From IMG/VR virus record IMGVR_UViG_3300043119_000416, positions 1 to 23,766 of that record: 23,766 nucleotides of DNA; one strand, 5' to 3'. Positions within the stretch are counted from its first letter, which is position 1. The number at the start of each line of letters is the position of its first letter. Below, piece after piece: positions 15,245 to 20,244 of this stretch. The stretch comes from a virus. The notes under the pieces are model-generated. The model saw only the letters and a list, made by a program, of their open reading frames with translations, was not told the origin of the DNA and made no database searches. The translations under genes were made by a program, and so were the position numbers.

Positions 15245-16251
15245 GCCTTCACCTTCACCAGTGATGCCGCCTTGCGGGTTTCCTCGATCATGGCCTCTGG
15301 CACTTCCAGGCCCATTTTCAGGATGGCGCTGGCCGACTTCAAGCTAAATGCCTCGGGCTTGCCCTTGAGCAACTCGGCCACCAGCTTTTCATCCTTGAAT
15401 TTGGTCATCCTTGCACCAGGCTTCATCGCCCAGCCTTTGATCGACTCGGGCTGCTCGGCCAGTTGCTTTTTGGCCGCATCTTGCACAGCATCAGCCCATG
15501 TGCTACACAGCGCAGCATCGGCCAATTGCTCTGACGTGATGCCCAGGCCGAATTCAGTCTTTGCCGCATTCACGGCCACATCTCGCAGGGCATCGCATTG
15601 AGTCTTGGCTCGGCAATACTTGCAGGCATCTTGGTCTGGGTTCCTGGCCGCATTGGGCTGATGCGCAGCCACCGCCAGATCGCGCAGCTTGTCCTTCCAA
15701 GCCATCAGGTCGGCATAAGTGCATGACCATTCGCGCCAGCCACCATGATCGGGCTGGTAGATGGCCAGGCGCACAGTCACTGTCGGCGGCGCATTGAGCG
15801 CAATAGCAGCGCCTAGCGCATAGGTCATCAATTGGAGGTTGTTGTCTGGCGATACCTCGATGCGGCCAGTCTTGAGATCGCACACGGTCATGATGCCGCC
15901 ACCAATGGCGATCAAGTCAGCAGTGCCGCCGAGCGATTCGTGGATGGTTTTCAGCGCCTCGGTCACATCCAACTCGATGTAATGTTTCTTGGCGTGGGCT
16001 GTTTGCTCCATGGCTGTGGTGACATACTTTTGTGCGATGGCGATCATTTCATCGTCAACACCAGTGACAGGCTGCTGGCGCAGTATCTGTTCGGCGATCT
16101 CATGAATGTCAGTGCCTCGCTGGGCAGCCTCACTGGTGCTGTTTGGCATCCCTCGCTCGGCCAGCAGGGAGCCTGGGCAAACAGCAACCCTTGAGATCTT
16201 GCTGGCGCTCATAAATGCGTGCTGGCGCTGTGCGTGGTCAGGATTGGACAT
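15241..16251 (-). CDS. Cas4-like PD-(D/E)XK nuclease, DUF2800 family
   Basis: This protein has 336 residues. Nuclease motifs appear in order: 'HEIAE' (His50), 'GGTADLIAIGG', 'VCDLKTG' (the D-x-K pair) and 'LQLMTYALG', followed by 'YQPDH'. Four cysteines ('VCPGS' at residue 25 and 'ACKYCRAKTQC' further on) sit where Cas4/AddB-type enzymes hold an iron-sulfur cluster. The protein probably resects DNA ends together with the DUF2815 SSB at 12687, a pair known from phage recombination modules. The start is ATG 16251 with AAGGA upstream, 14 bases inside the previous gene; a longer frame (to 16332) has no support. Confidence 0.9.
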   Translation of the reverse strand: MSNPDHAQRQHAFMSASKISRVAVCPGSLLAERGMPNSTSEAAQRGTDIHEIAEQILRQQPVTGVDDEMIAIAQKYVTTAMEQTAHAKKHYIELDVTEALKTIHESLGGTADLIAIGGGIMTVCDLKTGRIEVSPDNNLQLMTYALGAAIALNAPPTVTVRLAIYQPDHGGWREWSCTYADLMAWKDKLRDLAVAAHQPNAARNPDQDACKYCRAKTQCDALRDVAVNAAKTEFGLGITSEQLADAALCSTWADAVQDAAKKQLAEQPESIKGWAMKPGARMTKFKDEKLVAELLKGKPEAFSLKSASAILKMGLEVPEAMIEETRKAASLVKVKA

Positions 16252-16411
16252 TTTTTTCCTTGTTGATTTCGTTGAGGTAGTTGTCGAGTGCATCCATTGC
16301 TGCCTGCCATTGGTCTGCGCAAAAAAAGTCATCCTTGGTCAGATAGAGCAAATTTGAAAGTTCATGCGCCATCTTGCGCGACAGGGCTGTCATTTTTTCT
16401 GTGTCATTCAT
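16238..16411 (-). CDS. Small helical protein, unknown
   Basis: This 57-residue, mostly helical protein starts at ATG 16411 in an ATGA overlap with the upstream stop; another ATG at 16423 lies in the same frame. The sequence is polar with one aromatic patch ('YLTKDDFFCADQW'), and its end overlaps the DUF2800 start by 14 bases. I do not recognise it. Confidence 0.55.
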   Translation of the reverse strand: MNDTEKMTALSRKMAHELSNLLYLTKDDFFCADQWQAAMDALDNYLNEINKEKNVQS

Positions 16412-16683
16412 GATGTGGTCCATTGAGTTTTGAATGTGCCATCGGCATTGAACACGCTTTCGGGATCGCCCAGCTTGATCTGGTTGCCGATCTCAATGCG
16501 ATGCCAGGCCGAACGGTTATTGATGACGCTGCGCACATTGGCTTTGGCCTCGGCCATGTTGCGCTCGATCATGGTCGAATAAAGTTGATGGTCAAAATAC
16601 CTGGGATCCTCCCAGTGTTTTGTTGAAGGCTTGAGGTTCATCCAAGCTGGCCATGATGCGCGGTCGAAATAGGTGTCTATCAT
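16408..16683 (-). CDS. Hypothetical protein
   Basis: This 91-residue protein starts at ATG 16683 with GGGGA upstream; a GTG at 16689 overlapping the glutaredoxin stop is a possible alternative. It has a Trp- and Tyr-rich first half ('FDRASWPAWMNLKPS', 'DPRYFDHQLY') and a short charged helix before a polar end. Nothing resembles a known catalytic site. Its place next to the glutaredoxin gives no firm clue. Confidence 0.55.
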   Translation of the reverse strand: MIDTYFDRASWPAWMNLKPSTKHWEDPRYFDHQLYSTMIERNMAEAKANVRSVINNRSAWHRIEIGNQIKLGDPESVFNADGTFKTQWTTS

Positions 16684-16685
16684 GG

Positions 16686-16925
16686 TCACATCCCCATTTT
16701 CTGAAGTGCTGCTTGCAAACCAGCCAGGCCACCAACGCGCTGGCCTTCGATAAATATTTGTGGCATCTGTCGGGCTTCGGGGTACGCCAACATAAAGTTA
16801 TTGCGCACAAAGTCGGGCCATGCTTCAACATCAATATCGGCGTATTCAATTCCCTTGCTGTCCATCAGCCGCTTGGCTGTCACGCACGCCGGACAAGAAT
16901 TTTTTGTATATACAACAATGTTCAT
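16686..16925 (-). CDS. Glutaredoxin / NrdH-like redoxin
   Basis: This 79-residue thioredoxin-fold protein has the CPAC redox pair (Cys11, Cys14), the cis-proline (Met54-Pro55) and the Gly65-Gly66 near the end, all in the standard places. Such small phage glutaredoxins usually hand electrons to ribonucleotide reductase, although no reductase gene lies in this window, so the partner may be the host enzyme or be encoded elsewhere. The start is ATG 16925, overlapping the previous stop (ATGA). Confidence 0.92.
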   Translation of the reverse strand: MNIVVYTKNSCPACVTAKRLMDSKGIEYADIDVEAWPDFVRNNFMLAYPEARQMPQIFIEGQRVGGLAGLQAALQKMGM

Positions 16926-17158
16926 GTGTTTTTGGCTTTCAAAATGGCTTCAGTCATTTCAAAAATGCTACTCTCTGACCTCAAAATCGTATCGCGTTCA
17001 TCTTCCGTCAGCCCCTGCCACTTACGTTTGGGCTGAGTAAGTTCTTCTTTTGCAAACGTAATGGCTTGCCCCAGCTTCTTAATCAGCACATCTTCAATCA
17101 GCGGCACAATAGACTCACGCAAGTAATCTCGCAACGCTTCTTCTTGTTTTGGCTTCAT
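16922..17158 (-). CDS. Small phage protein with WQGLT-ER motif
   Basis: This 78-residue helical protein starts at ATG 17158 (ATGA overlap). Residues 47-56 read 'WQGLTEDERD', a short motif that recurs in many small phage proteins and is also present, as 'WVGLTAGERD', in the protein at 18293-18679. The rest is amphipathic helix rich in Glu and Lys. The function is unknown. Confidence 0.62.
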   Translation of the reverse strand: MKPKQEEALRDYLRESIVPLIEDVLIKKLGQAITFAKEELTQPKRKWQGLTEDERDTILRSESSIFEMTEAILKAKNT

Positions 17159-17439
17159 CTGTCTTCTCCATCAAAGTTTTCAATGTGCTCTTGCAGTTCA
17201 ACAATGCGGGCTGTTTGGCGTTCTGTAAGTTGCTGTTCTGCCGCAAGTTCATCACGCACTTTGATGTACATGGCTTTGTAGTCTTTGCAGTGTGGGCAAT
17301 CCCGCCCGATGCCATCCAAATAGCCTCGCTGGTACGCTGATTCAGGGTCAGTTTCTTGTGGCGTCCAAGGGCACATACAGCCCGGCAAAATGCTGCCGTG
17401 CATACCTTTAGCCATTCCACAATTTGGGCAAGTGTTCAT
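17155..17439 (-). CDS. Cys-rich zinc-ribbon protein with coiled coil
   Basis: This 94-residue protein carries 'CPNC' (4-7), 'CMC' (near 21-23) and 'CPHC' (near 48-51), which suits one or two zinc sites. A charged helix from about 58 to 90 (heptad-like, Glu/Gln/Lys) should form a coiled coil. The start is ATG 17439 in an ATGA overlap. A regulatory or scaffold role is conceivable but not shown. Confidence 0.6.
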   Translation of the reverse strand: MNTCPNCGMAKGMHGSILPGCMCPWTPQETDPESAYQRGYLDGIGRDCPHCKDYKAMYIKVRDELAAEQQLTERQTARIVELQEHIENFDGEDR

Positions 17440-17585
17440 TCTTTTGTCTCCTGTTGTGGGATGTTAATTGTCACAAACCTTACAGCTGCATCACCATCTT
17501 TGAGTAGCACGACAAGAGTTGCGGCAGTTAAGTCCATGCCGTAAATATTGCGTAAAACTGTCCAAACCTTTTCTGCGTCATTCAT
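17436..17585 (-). CDS. Small hypothetical protein
   Basis: This protein has 49 residues and starts at ATG 17585, whose ATGA overlap with the upstream stop decides the start. It begins 'MNDAEKVWTVLRNIYG' and ends in a polar tail. The middle is mildly hydrophobic ('AATLVVLL') but too short to be a clear membrane span. It is not recognised. Confidence 0.55.
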   Translation of the reverse strand: MNDAEKVWTVLRNIYGMDLTAATLVVLLKDGDAAVRFVTINIPQQETKE

Positions 17586-17770
17586 GTTTTTTCCTTTGTA
17601 TAAAAAGCCACGCCTTTGTTGTTGATGCGGTTCTGCACCCATGCGTCAAGGCGAATGTCGTATCGAAAATAACCAAACAATTTCATTTCTTTATTTTGTT
17701 TGGAACATGGTTCGTCACACAAAGATTGACAAGGCTCGTTAGCAACTGGGCAATAGTCTGGCCTCGTCAT
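17582..17770 (-). CDS. Small Cys-rich protein
   Basis: This protein has 62 residues and starts at ATG 17770, overlapping the stop of the gene before it (ATGA); the longer frame to 17830 would overlap that gene by 60 bases. The first 22 residues hold four cysteines ('YCPVANEPCQSLCDEPC'), followed by 'GYFRYDIRLDAWVQN', a short pattern common in small phage proteins. It may bind zinc. Confidence 0.55.
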   Translation of the reverse strand: MTRPDYCPVANEPCQSLCDEPCSKQNKEMKLFGYFRYDIRLDAWVQNRINNKGVAFYTKEKT

Positions 17771-18087
17771 GCGTCTCTGCCTGTTTGATCCATCATCACG
17801 GTACGAGCCAAAGCCTCGCAGGTCGGACATGGCTGTGCTGCGGGTGGGTCAAGGTAAAGTGGTAAAGGGTCAAGTGATTCATCTGGTTTGAAGTGATACA
17901 AGCCTGCGTTATGGCTAATCCACGCCACAGGCTCCTGCACAGGTGCTGCAAGGGCTTGCTTGATGGCAACGATGGCTTTGTCTATTTTTGCTTGACTGAA
18001 ATATTGGTAGCTGCCTTCGCTTCCATATACCTGATCGCAAGACTCCAACGCCTCCAGCGCCAAGTCGAGTGCTTTGTCTTTGTTCAT
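17767..18087 (-). CDS. Duplicated cassette gene B, copy 2
   Basis: This 106-residue protein begins 'MNKDKALDLALEALESCD' and continues 'KAIVAIKQALAAPVQEPVAW', which is nearly the same as the start of the gene at 18293-18679. The C-terminal half differs: it holds 'CPTCEAL' in place of 'AQRQWVGLTAGER'. Small phage proteins with the 'LALEALE...AITAIKQALA' plan are widespread and uncharacterised. The start at 18087 overlaps the stop of the A copy (ATGA), with GGAGA upstream. Confidence 0.65.
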   Translation of the reverse strand: MNKDKALDLALEALESCDQVYGSEGSYQYFSQAKIDKAIVAIKQALAAPVQEPVAWISHNAGLYHFKPDESLDPLPLYLDPPAAQPCPTCEALARTVMMDQTGRDA

Positions 18088-18296
18088 TTGGTTTCTCCTC
18101 TTGCTCGAATGGCGGCGGCACATTGCCTTGGAAACCAGTCACTATCGTTCATGTCATCACACACCTTTGCACACGCCTCACGCTCGTCAGCACGAACAAG
18201 GGCTTCAAAGGCTTTGAGTTTGTTCTGGTAGTCAGTAGGGAATTGTTCCCAGTAGACAAAGCCAGCCTCACGGATTATGTCTATCGTGTCTCTCAT
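18084..18296 (-). CDS. Duplicated cassette gene A, copy 2
   Basis: This 70-residue protein begins 'MRDTIDIIREAGF' and has 'LKAFEALVRADEREACAKV', ending 'QCAAAIRARGETK'. It matches the start, the central helix and the last residues of the gene at 18676-19008 but lacks about 40 residues found there. Phage proteins with the 'ADEREACAKVC' and 'AIRARG' pieces are common and have no known role. It starts at ATG 18296, overlapping the B copy 1 stop. Confidence 0.65.
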   Translation of the reverse strand: MRDTIDIIREAGFVYWEQFPTDYQNKLKAFEALVRADEREACAKVCDDMNDSDWFPRQCAAAIRARGETK

Positions 18297-18679
18297 GTGT
18301 TCTTCTCCTTGAGTTTGGCTTCGATGCCTTTGCCGTAGTCATCCCATTGGTAGTGCTCAGTGAACAAAGAATCCCTTTCACCAGCCGTTAGCCCAACCCA
18401 TTGCCGCTGTGCTGCGGGTGGGGTGGCGCATTTGCACAGGGCTTCGACTTCAATGCCATGCTCTTGGGCCAGCGCAGCTTTCTGAGGGTCATCGCTCAGA
18501 ACGTAGTCCTGCCATACCTTTGACGGAACCCATCGCCACGCCACAGGCTCCTGCACTACTGGTGCTGCAAGGGCTTGCTTGATGGCGGTGATGGCCCTAT
18601 TTACGCGCTCCATTTCTCCCGGCTCATACAAACCGTCCAACGCCTCCAGCGCTAAATCGAGTGCTTTGTCTTTGGTCAT
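18293..18679 (-). CDS. Duplicated cassette gene B, copy 1
   Basis: This 128-residue protein starts at ATG 18679 (GGAGA upstream, ATGA overlap). The first 55 residues repeat the B plan ('MTKDKALDLALEALDG', 'AITAIKQALAAPVVQEPVAW'). The rest is a separate segment with 'PPAAQRQWVGLTAGERDSLF' and a charged end. The 'WVGLTAGERD' motif is shared with the protein at 16922. The front half matches copy 2 closely, and the tails do not match, which suggests tail exchange after duplication. Confidence 0.65.
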   Translation of the reverse strand: MTKDKALDLALEALDGLYEPGEMERVNRAITAIKQALAAPVVQEPVAWRWVPSKVWQDYVLSDDPQKAALAQEHGIEVEALCKCATPPAAQRQWVGLTAGERDSLFTEHYQWDDYGKGIEAKLKEKNT

Positions 18680-19008
18680 TTGGTTTCTCCTCTTGCTCGG
18701 ATGGCGGTGGCAATATTCCAAGCCGCGCTTGACTTAGGGGGCATGGACAGTAAAGCTGATGTGTCCATCAGTCGCTCATCTGCCAACCTTGCACACTCCT
18801 CACGCTCTGCCGACACCATCTTTTCGCACATCAGCGTCCAGCTTGCGTTTGCTCTGCGGTTGGTTTCTTCACGCTCATCAGCACGAACAAGATCAACAAA
18901 CGCTTTGAGTTGTTCAGGGCCAAATGTGTAAGTCGTGCGATCTGGGTAATGCCTGTTTGTGTAAGCAGTAGCCTTGACTTCACGGGCCATGTCTATCGTG
19001 TCTCTCAT
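18676..19008 (-). CDS. Duplicated cassette gene A, copy 1
   Basis: This 110-residue protein starts at ATG 19008, overlapping the stop of the previous gene. It begins 'MRDTIDMAREV' and has 'QLKAFVDLVRADERE', a second 'SAEREECARLADE' helix, and ends 'IATAIRARGETK'. Copy 2 (18084) carries only one such helix, so this version looks like the longer ancestor or an internally expanded form. The function is unknown. Confidence 0.65.
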   Translation of the reverse strand: MRDTIDMAREVKATAYTNRHYPDRTTYTFGPEQLKAFVDLVRADEREETNRRANASWTLMCEKMVSAEREECARLADERLMDTSALLSMPPKSSAAWNIATAIRARGETK

Positions 19009-19229
19009 GCTTCACTCCTAATTGCCAATGGCGTAAATTCTTTTTTTGGAATCCATCCTTTGTTGCCATCTTCCAATTCGACCATGAACTGATCGCCATC
19101 TTCCTCAAGAATGCGGCAACGCCAAAAACAATCTTGCGTAGCAGGATTCCGGCCACCACAAAAAAAACCTGTGTATCCGATTGGGTTCAATGCAAACCCG
19201 CTGTTTTGTTTTGCTTCGTCTTTAGTCAT
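19005..19229 (-). CDS. Small protein, unknown
   Basis: This protein has 74 residues and starts at ATG 19229 with GGGAGA just upstream and an ATGA overlap with the zinc-ribbon gene. It contains 'GFALNPIGYTGFFCGG' and 'FWRCRILEEDGDQFMVELED', which looks like a small SH3-like or beta-barrel fold with two Cys. I do not recognise a family. It is the fourth gene from the start of the leftward operon. Confidence 0.58.
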   Translation of the reverse strand: MTKDEAKQNSGFALNPIGYTGFFCGGRNPATQDCFWRCRILEEDGDQFMVELEDGNKGWIPKKEFTPLAIRSEA

Positions 19230-19366
19230 TTCTTCTCCCTCAAGCATGAGCAAGTCCAACCGCTGGCGTCATACCCAATGCCATGGCAATGTGGGCAAAG
19301 ATCATCAGCCTCGGCTGGTTTGACAGGGGCCAGCCAGCGTTTGAAAAAATTGATGATTGCGGTCAT
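19226..19366 (-). CDS. 46-residue zinc-ribbon microprotein
   Basis: The frame from ATG 19366 to the TGA at 19228-19226 encodes 46 residues: a basic amphipathic start ('MTAIINFFKRWLAP') and a zinc ribbon with 'CPHCHGIGY' and 'WTCSC' (Cys24, Cys27, Cys39, Cys41). It is supported by ATGA overlaps at both ends. The pattern resembles the small zinc ribbons of phage early proteins, and no function can be assigned. Confidence 0.6.
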   Translation of the reverse strand: MTAIINFFKRWLAPVKPAEADDLCPHCHGIGYDASGWTCSCLREKK

Positions 19367-19461
19367 GCCAGCCTCACAAGCCACCAAAGGCCAAAAAGAA
19401 TTGACACAGACACAGCAGCCGATGACAGCAGCATGGCCACCAAAATGATTTTGCTTTTCAT
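19363..19461 (-). CDS. 32-residue membrane microprotein
   Basis: The frame from ATG 19461 encodes 32 residues: 'MKSK' followed by one membrane span through residue 28 ('LSSAAVSVSILFGLWW') and a short end. Its start and its stop both lie in ATGA overlaps. It is the second gene of the leftward operon and might act at the host membrane early in infection, but this is only position-based inference. Confidence 0.5.
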   Translation of the reverse strand: MKSKIILVAMLLSSAAVSVSILFGLWWLVRLA

Positions 19462-19616
19462 TTGGACCTCACACTGGCTCTGATGGCGCAATGCAGCGCG
19501 GCCAAGGCCGTCACCTGCGGCCAGTCTTGATTGAACAAGGCCAGGAGCAAAAAGCCCCACAAAATAAAAAAACTGATCGCACCCAGTGCTGCGGCGATCT
19601 TGTAGGCGGTTTCCAT
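19458..19616 (-). CDS. 52-residue membrane protein, first leftward gene
   Basis: The start is ATG 19616, preceded by AAAGGA eight bases upstream. A GTG at 19646 lies in the same frame but has no ribosome site. Residues about 6-30 form a membrane span ('AAALGAISFFILWGFLLLAL') and the rest is a polar tail. It is the first gene after the leftward promoter, so it should be among the earliest proteins made. The function is unknown. Confidence 0.6.
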   Translation of the reverse strand: METAYKIAAALGAISFFILWGFLLLALFNQDWPQVTALAALHCAIRASVRSK

Positions 19617-19646
19617 CGGTCGGTCCTTTCGTTTGTTTGTGGCCAC

Positions 19647-19655
19647 ATATTAGCA
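19647..19655 (-). promoter_or_regulatory. Leftward promoter of the early operon
   Basis: On the minus strand there is TGCTAATAT (19655-19647), an extended -10 (TGn plus TAATAT, four of six matches). The -35 area (TTTTGT or TTGTTG) overlaps the palindrome at 19661-19673. The distance to the first gene is about 30 bases, which is suitable. Confidence 0.5.
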
Positions 19656-19660
19656 CAGGA

Positions 19661-19673
19661 TTGTTGACAACAA
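19661..19673. promoter_or_regulatory. Palindromic operator candidate between divergent promoters
   Basis: TTGTTG-A-CAACAA is a perfect 6-bp-arm inverted repeat centred at 19667. It overlaps the -35 region on both strands, so a bound protein could block both promoters. Confidence 0.5.
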
Positions 19674-19691
19674 AACCATGTACAATAAAAA
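19664..19691 (+). promoter_or_regulatory. Rightward promoter of the HTH / primase genes
   Basis: TTGACA (19664-19669, perfect) stands 16 bases before TAAAAA (19686-19691, four of six matches). The start would lie at about 19698, with GAGG (19707-19710) just before the first gene. Confidence 0.5.
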
Positions 19692-19711
19692 CATCAGCAA
19701 CTCACCGAGGC

Positions 19712-19894
19712 ATGATGAAAAAACCACACGACCACCAAAAAAAGCCATCACGCACAGCCCAGGCGCTGGCGATGGTCAATGAGGGCATGTCGATCAGAAA
19801 CGCTGCTGTCATTCACGACATCAGCCCACAGTCGATATATCGCCTGATCGCCTATCGTCGCAACCATCCACCTTGCCCTGTCTGCGGAAAATGA
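19712..19894 (+). CDS. Small HTH regulator with zinc-knuckle end
   Basis: This protein has 60 residues, with ATGs at 19712 and 19715; GAGG at 19707-19710 suits the second better. Residues about 15-48 form a helix-turn-helix ('RTAQALAMVNEGMSIRNAAV' and 'SPQSIYRLIAYRR'), and the protein ends with 'CPVCGK', half of a zinc site. The N-terminus is basic. It is the first gene rightward of the divergent control region, so it is the obvious candidate to bind the palindrome there, in the way of Cro/CII-like phage regulators. This role is inferred. Confidence 0.72.
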   Translation: MMKKPHDHQKKPSRTAQALAMVNEGMSIRNAAVIHDISPQSIYRLIAYRRNHPPCPVCGK

Positions 19895-20151
19895 CCATGC
19901 ACATTGACAACATCCTCCAACAACGTGGCGAAAGATATGGATCTTTTGAGCACAATGCGGCCACTGTGCAGGCACTCAAAAAGGTGCTGCACATGCACGA
20001 AAACTGGTTTCATTTGAACTATGACCAACGTGAGGCGCTCGACATGATCTGTCACAAGATGGCACGCATCATGAACGGTGATCCGAATTATGTGGATTCA
20101 TGGGCAGACATTGCGGGTTATGCAACCCTGGTGGCAAATAGGCTCAAATGA
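19891..20151 (+). CDS. DUF6378-type protein, MazG-like helical fold
   Basis: This 86-residue protein starts at ATG 19891, overlapping the HTH stop (ATGA). The family signature is clear: 'ERYGSFEHNAATVQ' near the front and 'REALDMICHKMARIMNGDPNYVDSWADIAGYATL' split across residues 47-80. This all-helical family is related in fold to MazG-like nucleotide pyrophosphohydrolases and is common in phage replication regions. Glu48, Asp51 and Asp73 are candidate metal ligands. Clearing unwanted (d)NTPs is the usual suggestion, not proven. It precedes the primase-helicase. Confidence 0.8.
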   Translation: MTMHIDNILQQRGERYGSFEHNAATVQALKKVLHMHENWFHLNYDQREALDMICHKMARIMNGDPNYVDSWADIAGYATLVANRLK

Positions 20152-20185
20152 TGTAAGATTTTTGGCCCTGGCTAGGTTCGCTACC

Positions 20186-20221
20186 GAAAAGCAGTTGACC
20201 ACTGCCTGCCTTGTGCTTTTC
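20186..20221 (+). promoter_or_regulatory. Leader with alternative hairpins before the primase gene
   Basis: In the 93-base gap there are two mutually exclusive pairings: GAAAAGCA (20186-20193) with TGCTTTTC (20214-20221), and GCAGT (20191-20195) with ACTGC (20201-20205). Both use the bases GCA at 20191-20193. A regulatory leader is possible, and there is no terminator-like T run apart from TTTT. Confidence 0.35.
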
Positions 20222-20244
20222 AGGTCAATTTCCAACAAGGTCAC

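Larger units (their letters stand above)
17767..19008 (-). repeat. Diverged tandem duplication of a two-gene cassette (A-B-A-B)
   Basis: Unit 1 is 18293-19008 and unit 2 is 17767-18296. Near-identical DNA is visible at the A/B junctions, for example in 18066-18122 and 18658-18714 (gctttgtctttg, tcatttggtttctcc, ttgctcg and atggcgg are shared), and again around 17927-17975 and 18543-18594. The conserved ATGA junctions were kept in both units. Confidence 0.75.

Noticed and set aside
17582-17830. Longer start (ATG 17830) for the Cys-rich gene
   Set aside because: It would overlap the previous gene by about 60 bases, whereas ATG 17770 gives the ATGA overlap seen throughout this operon.
19676-19686. 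TACAAT as a -10 box for the rightward promoter
   Set aside because: It would be only 11 bases from the TTGACA box; TAAAAA at 16 bases fits better.
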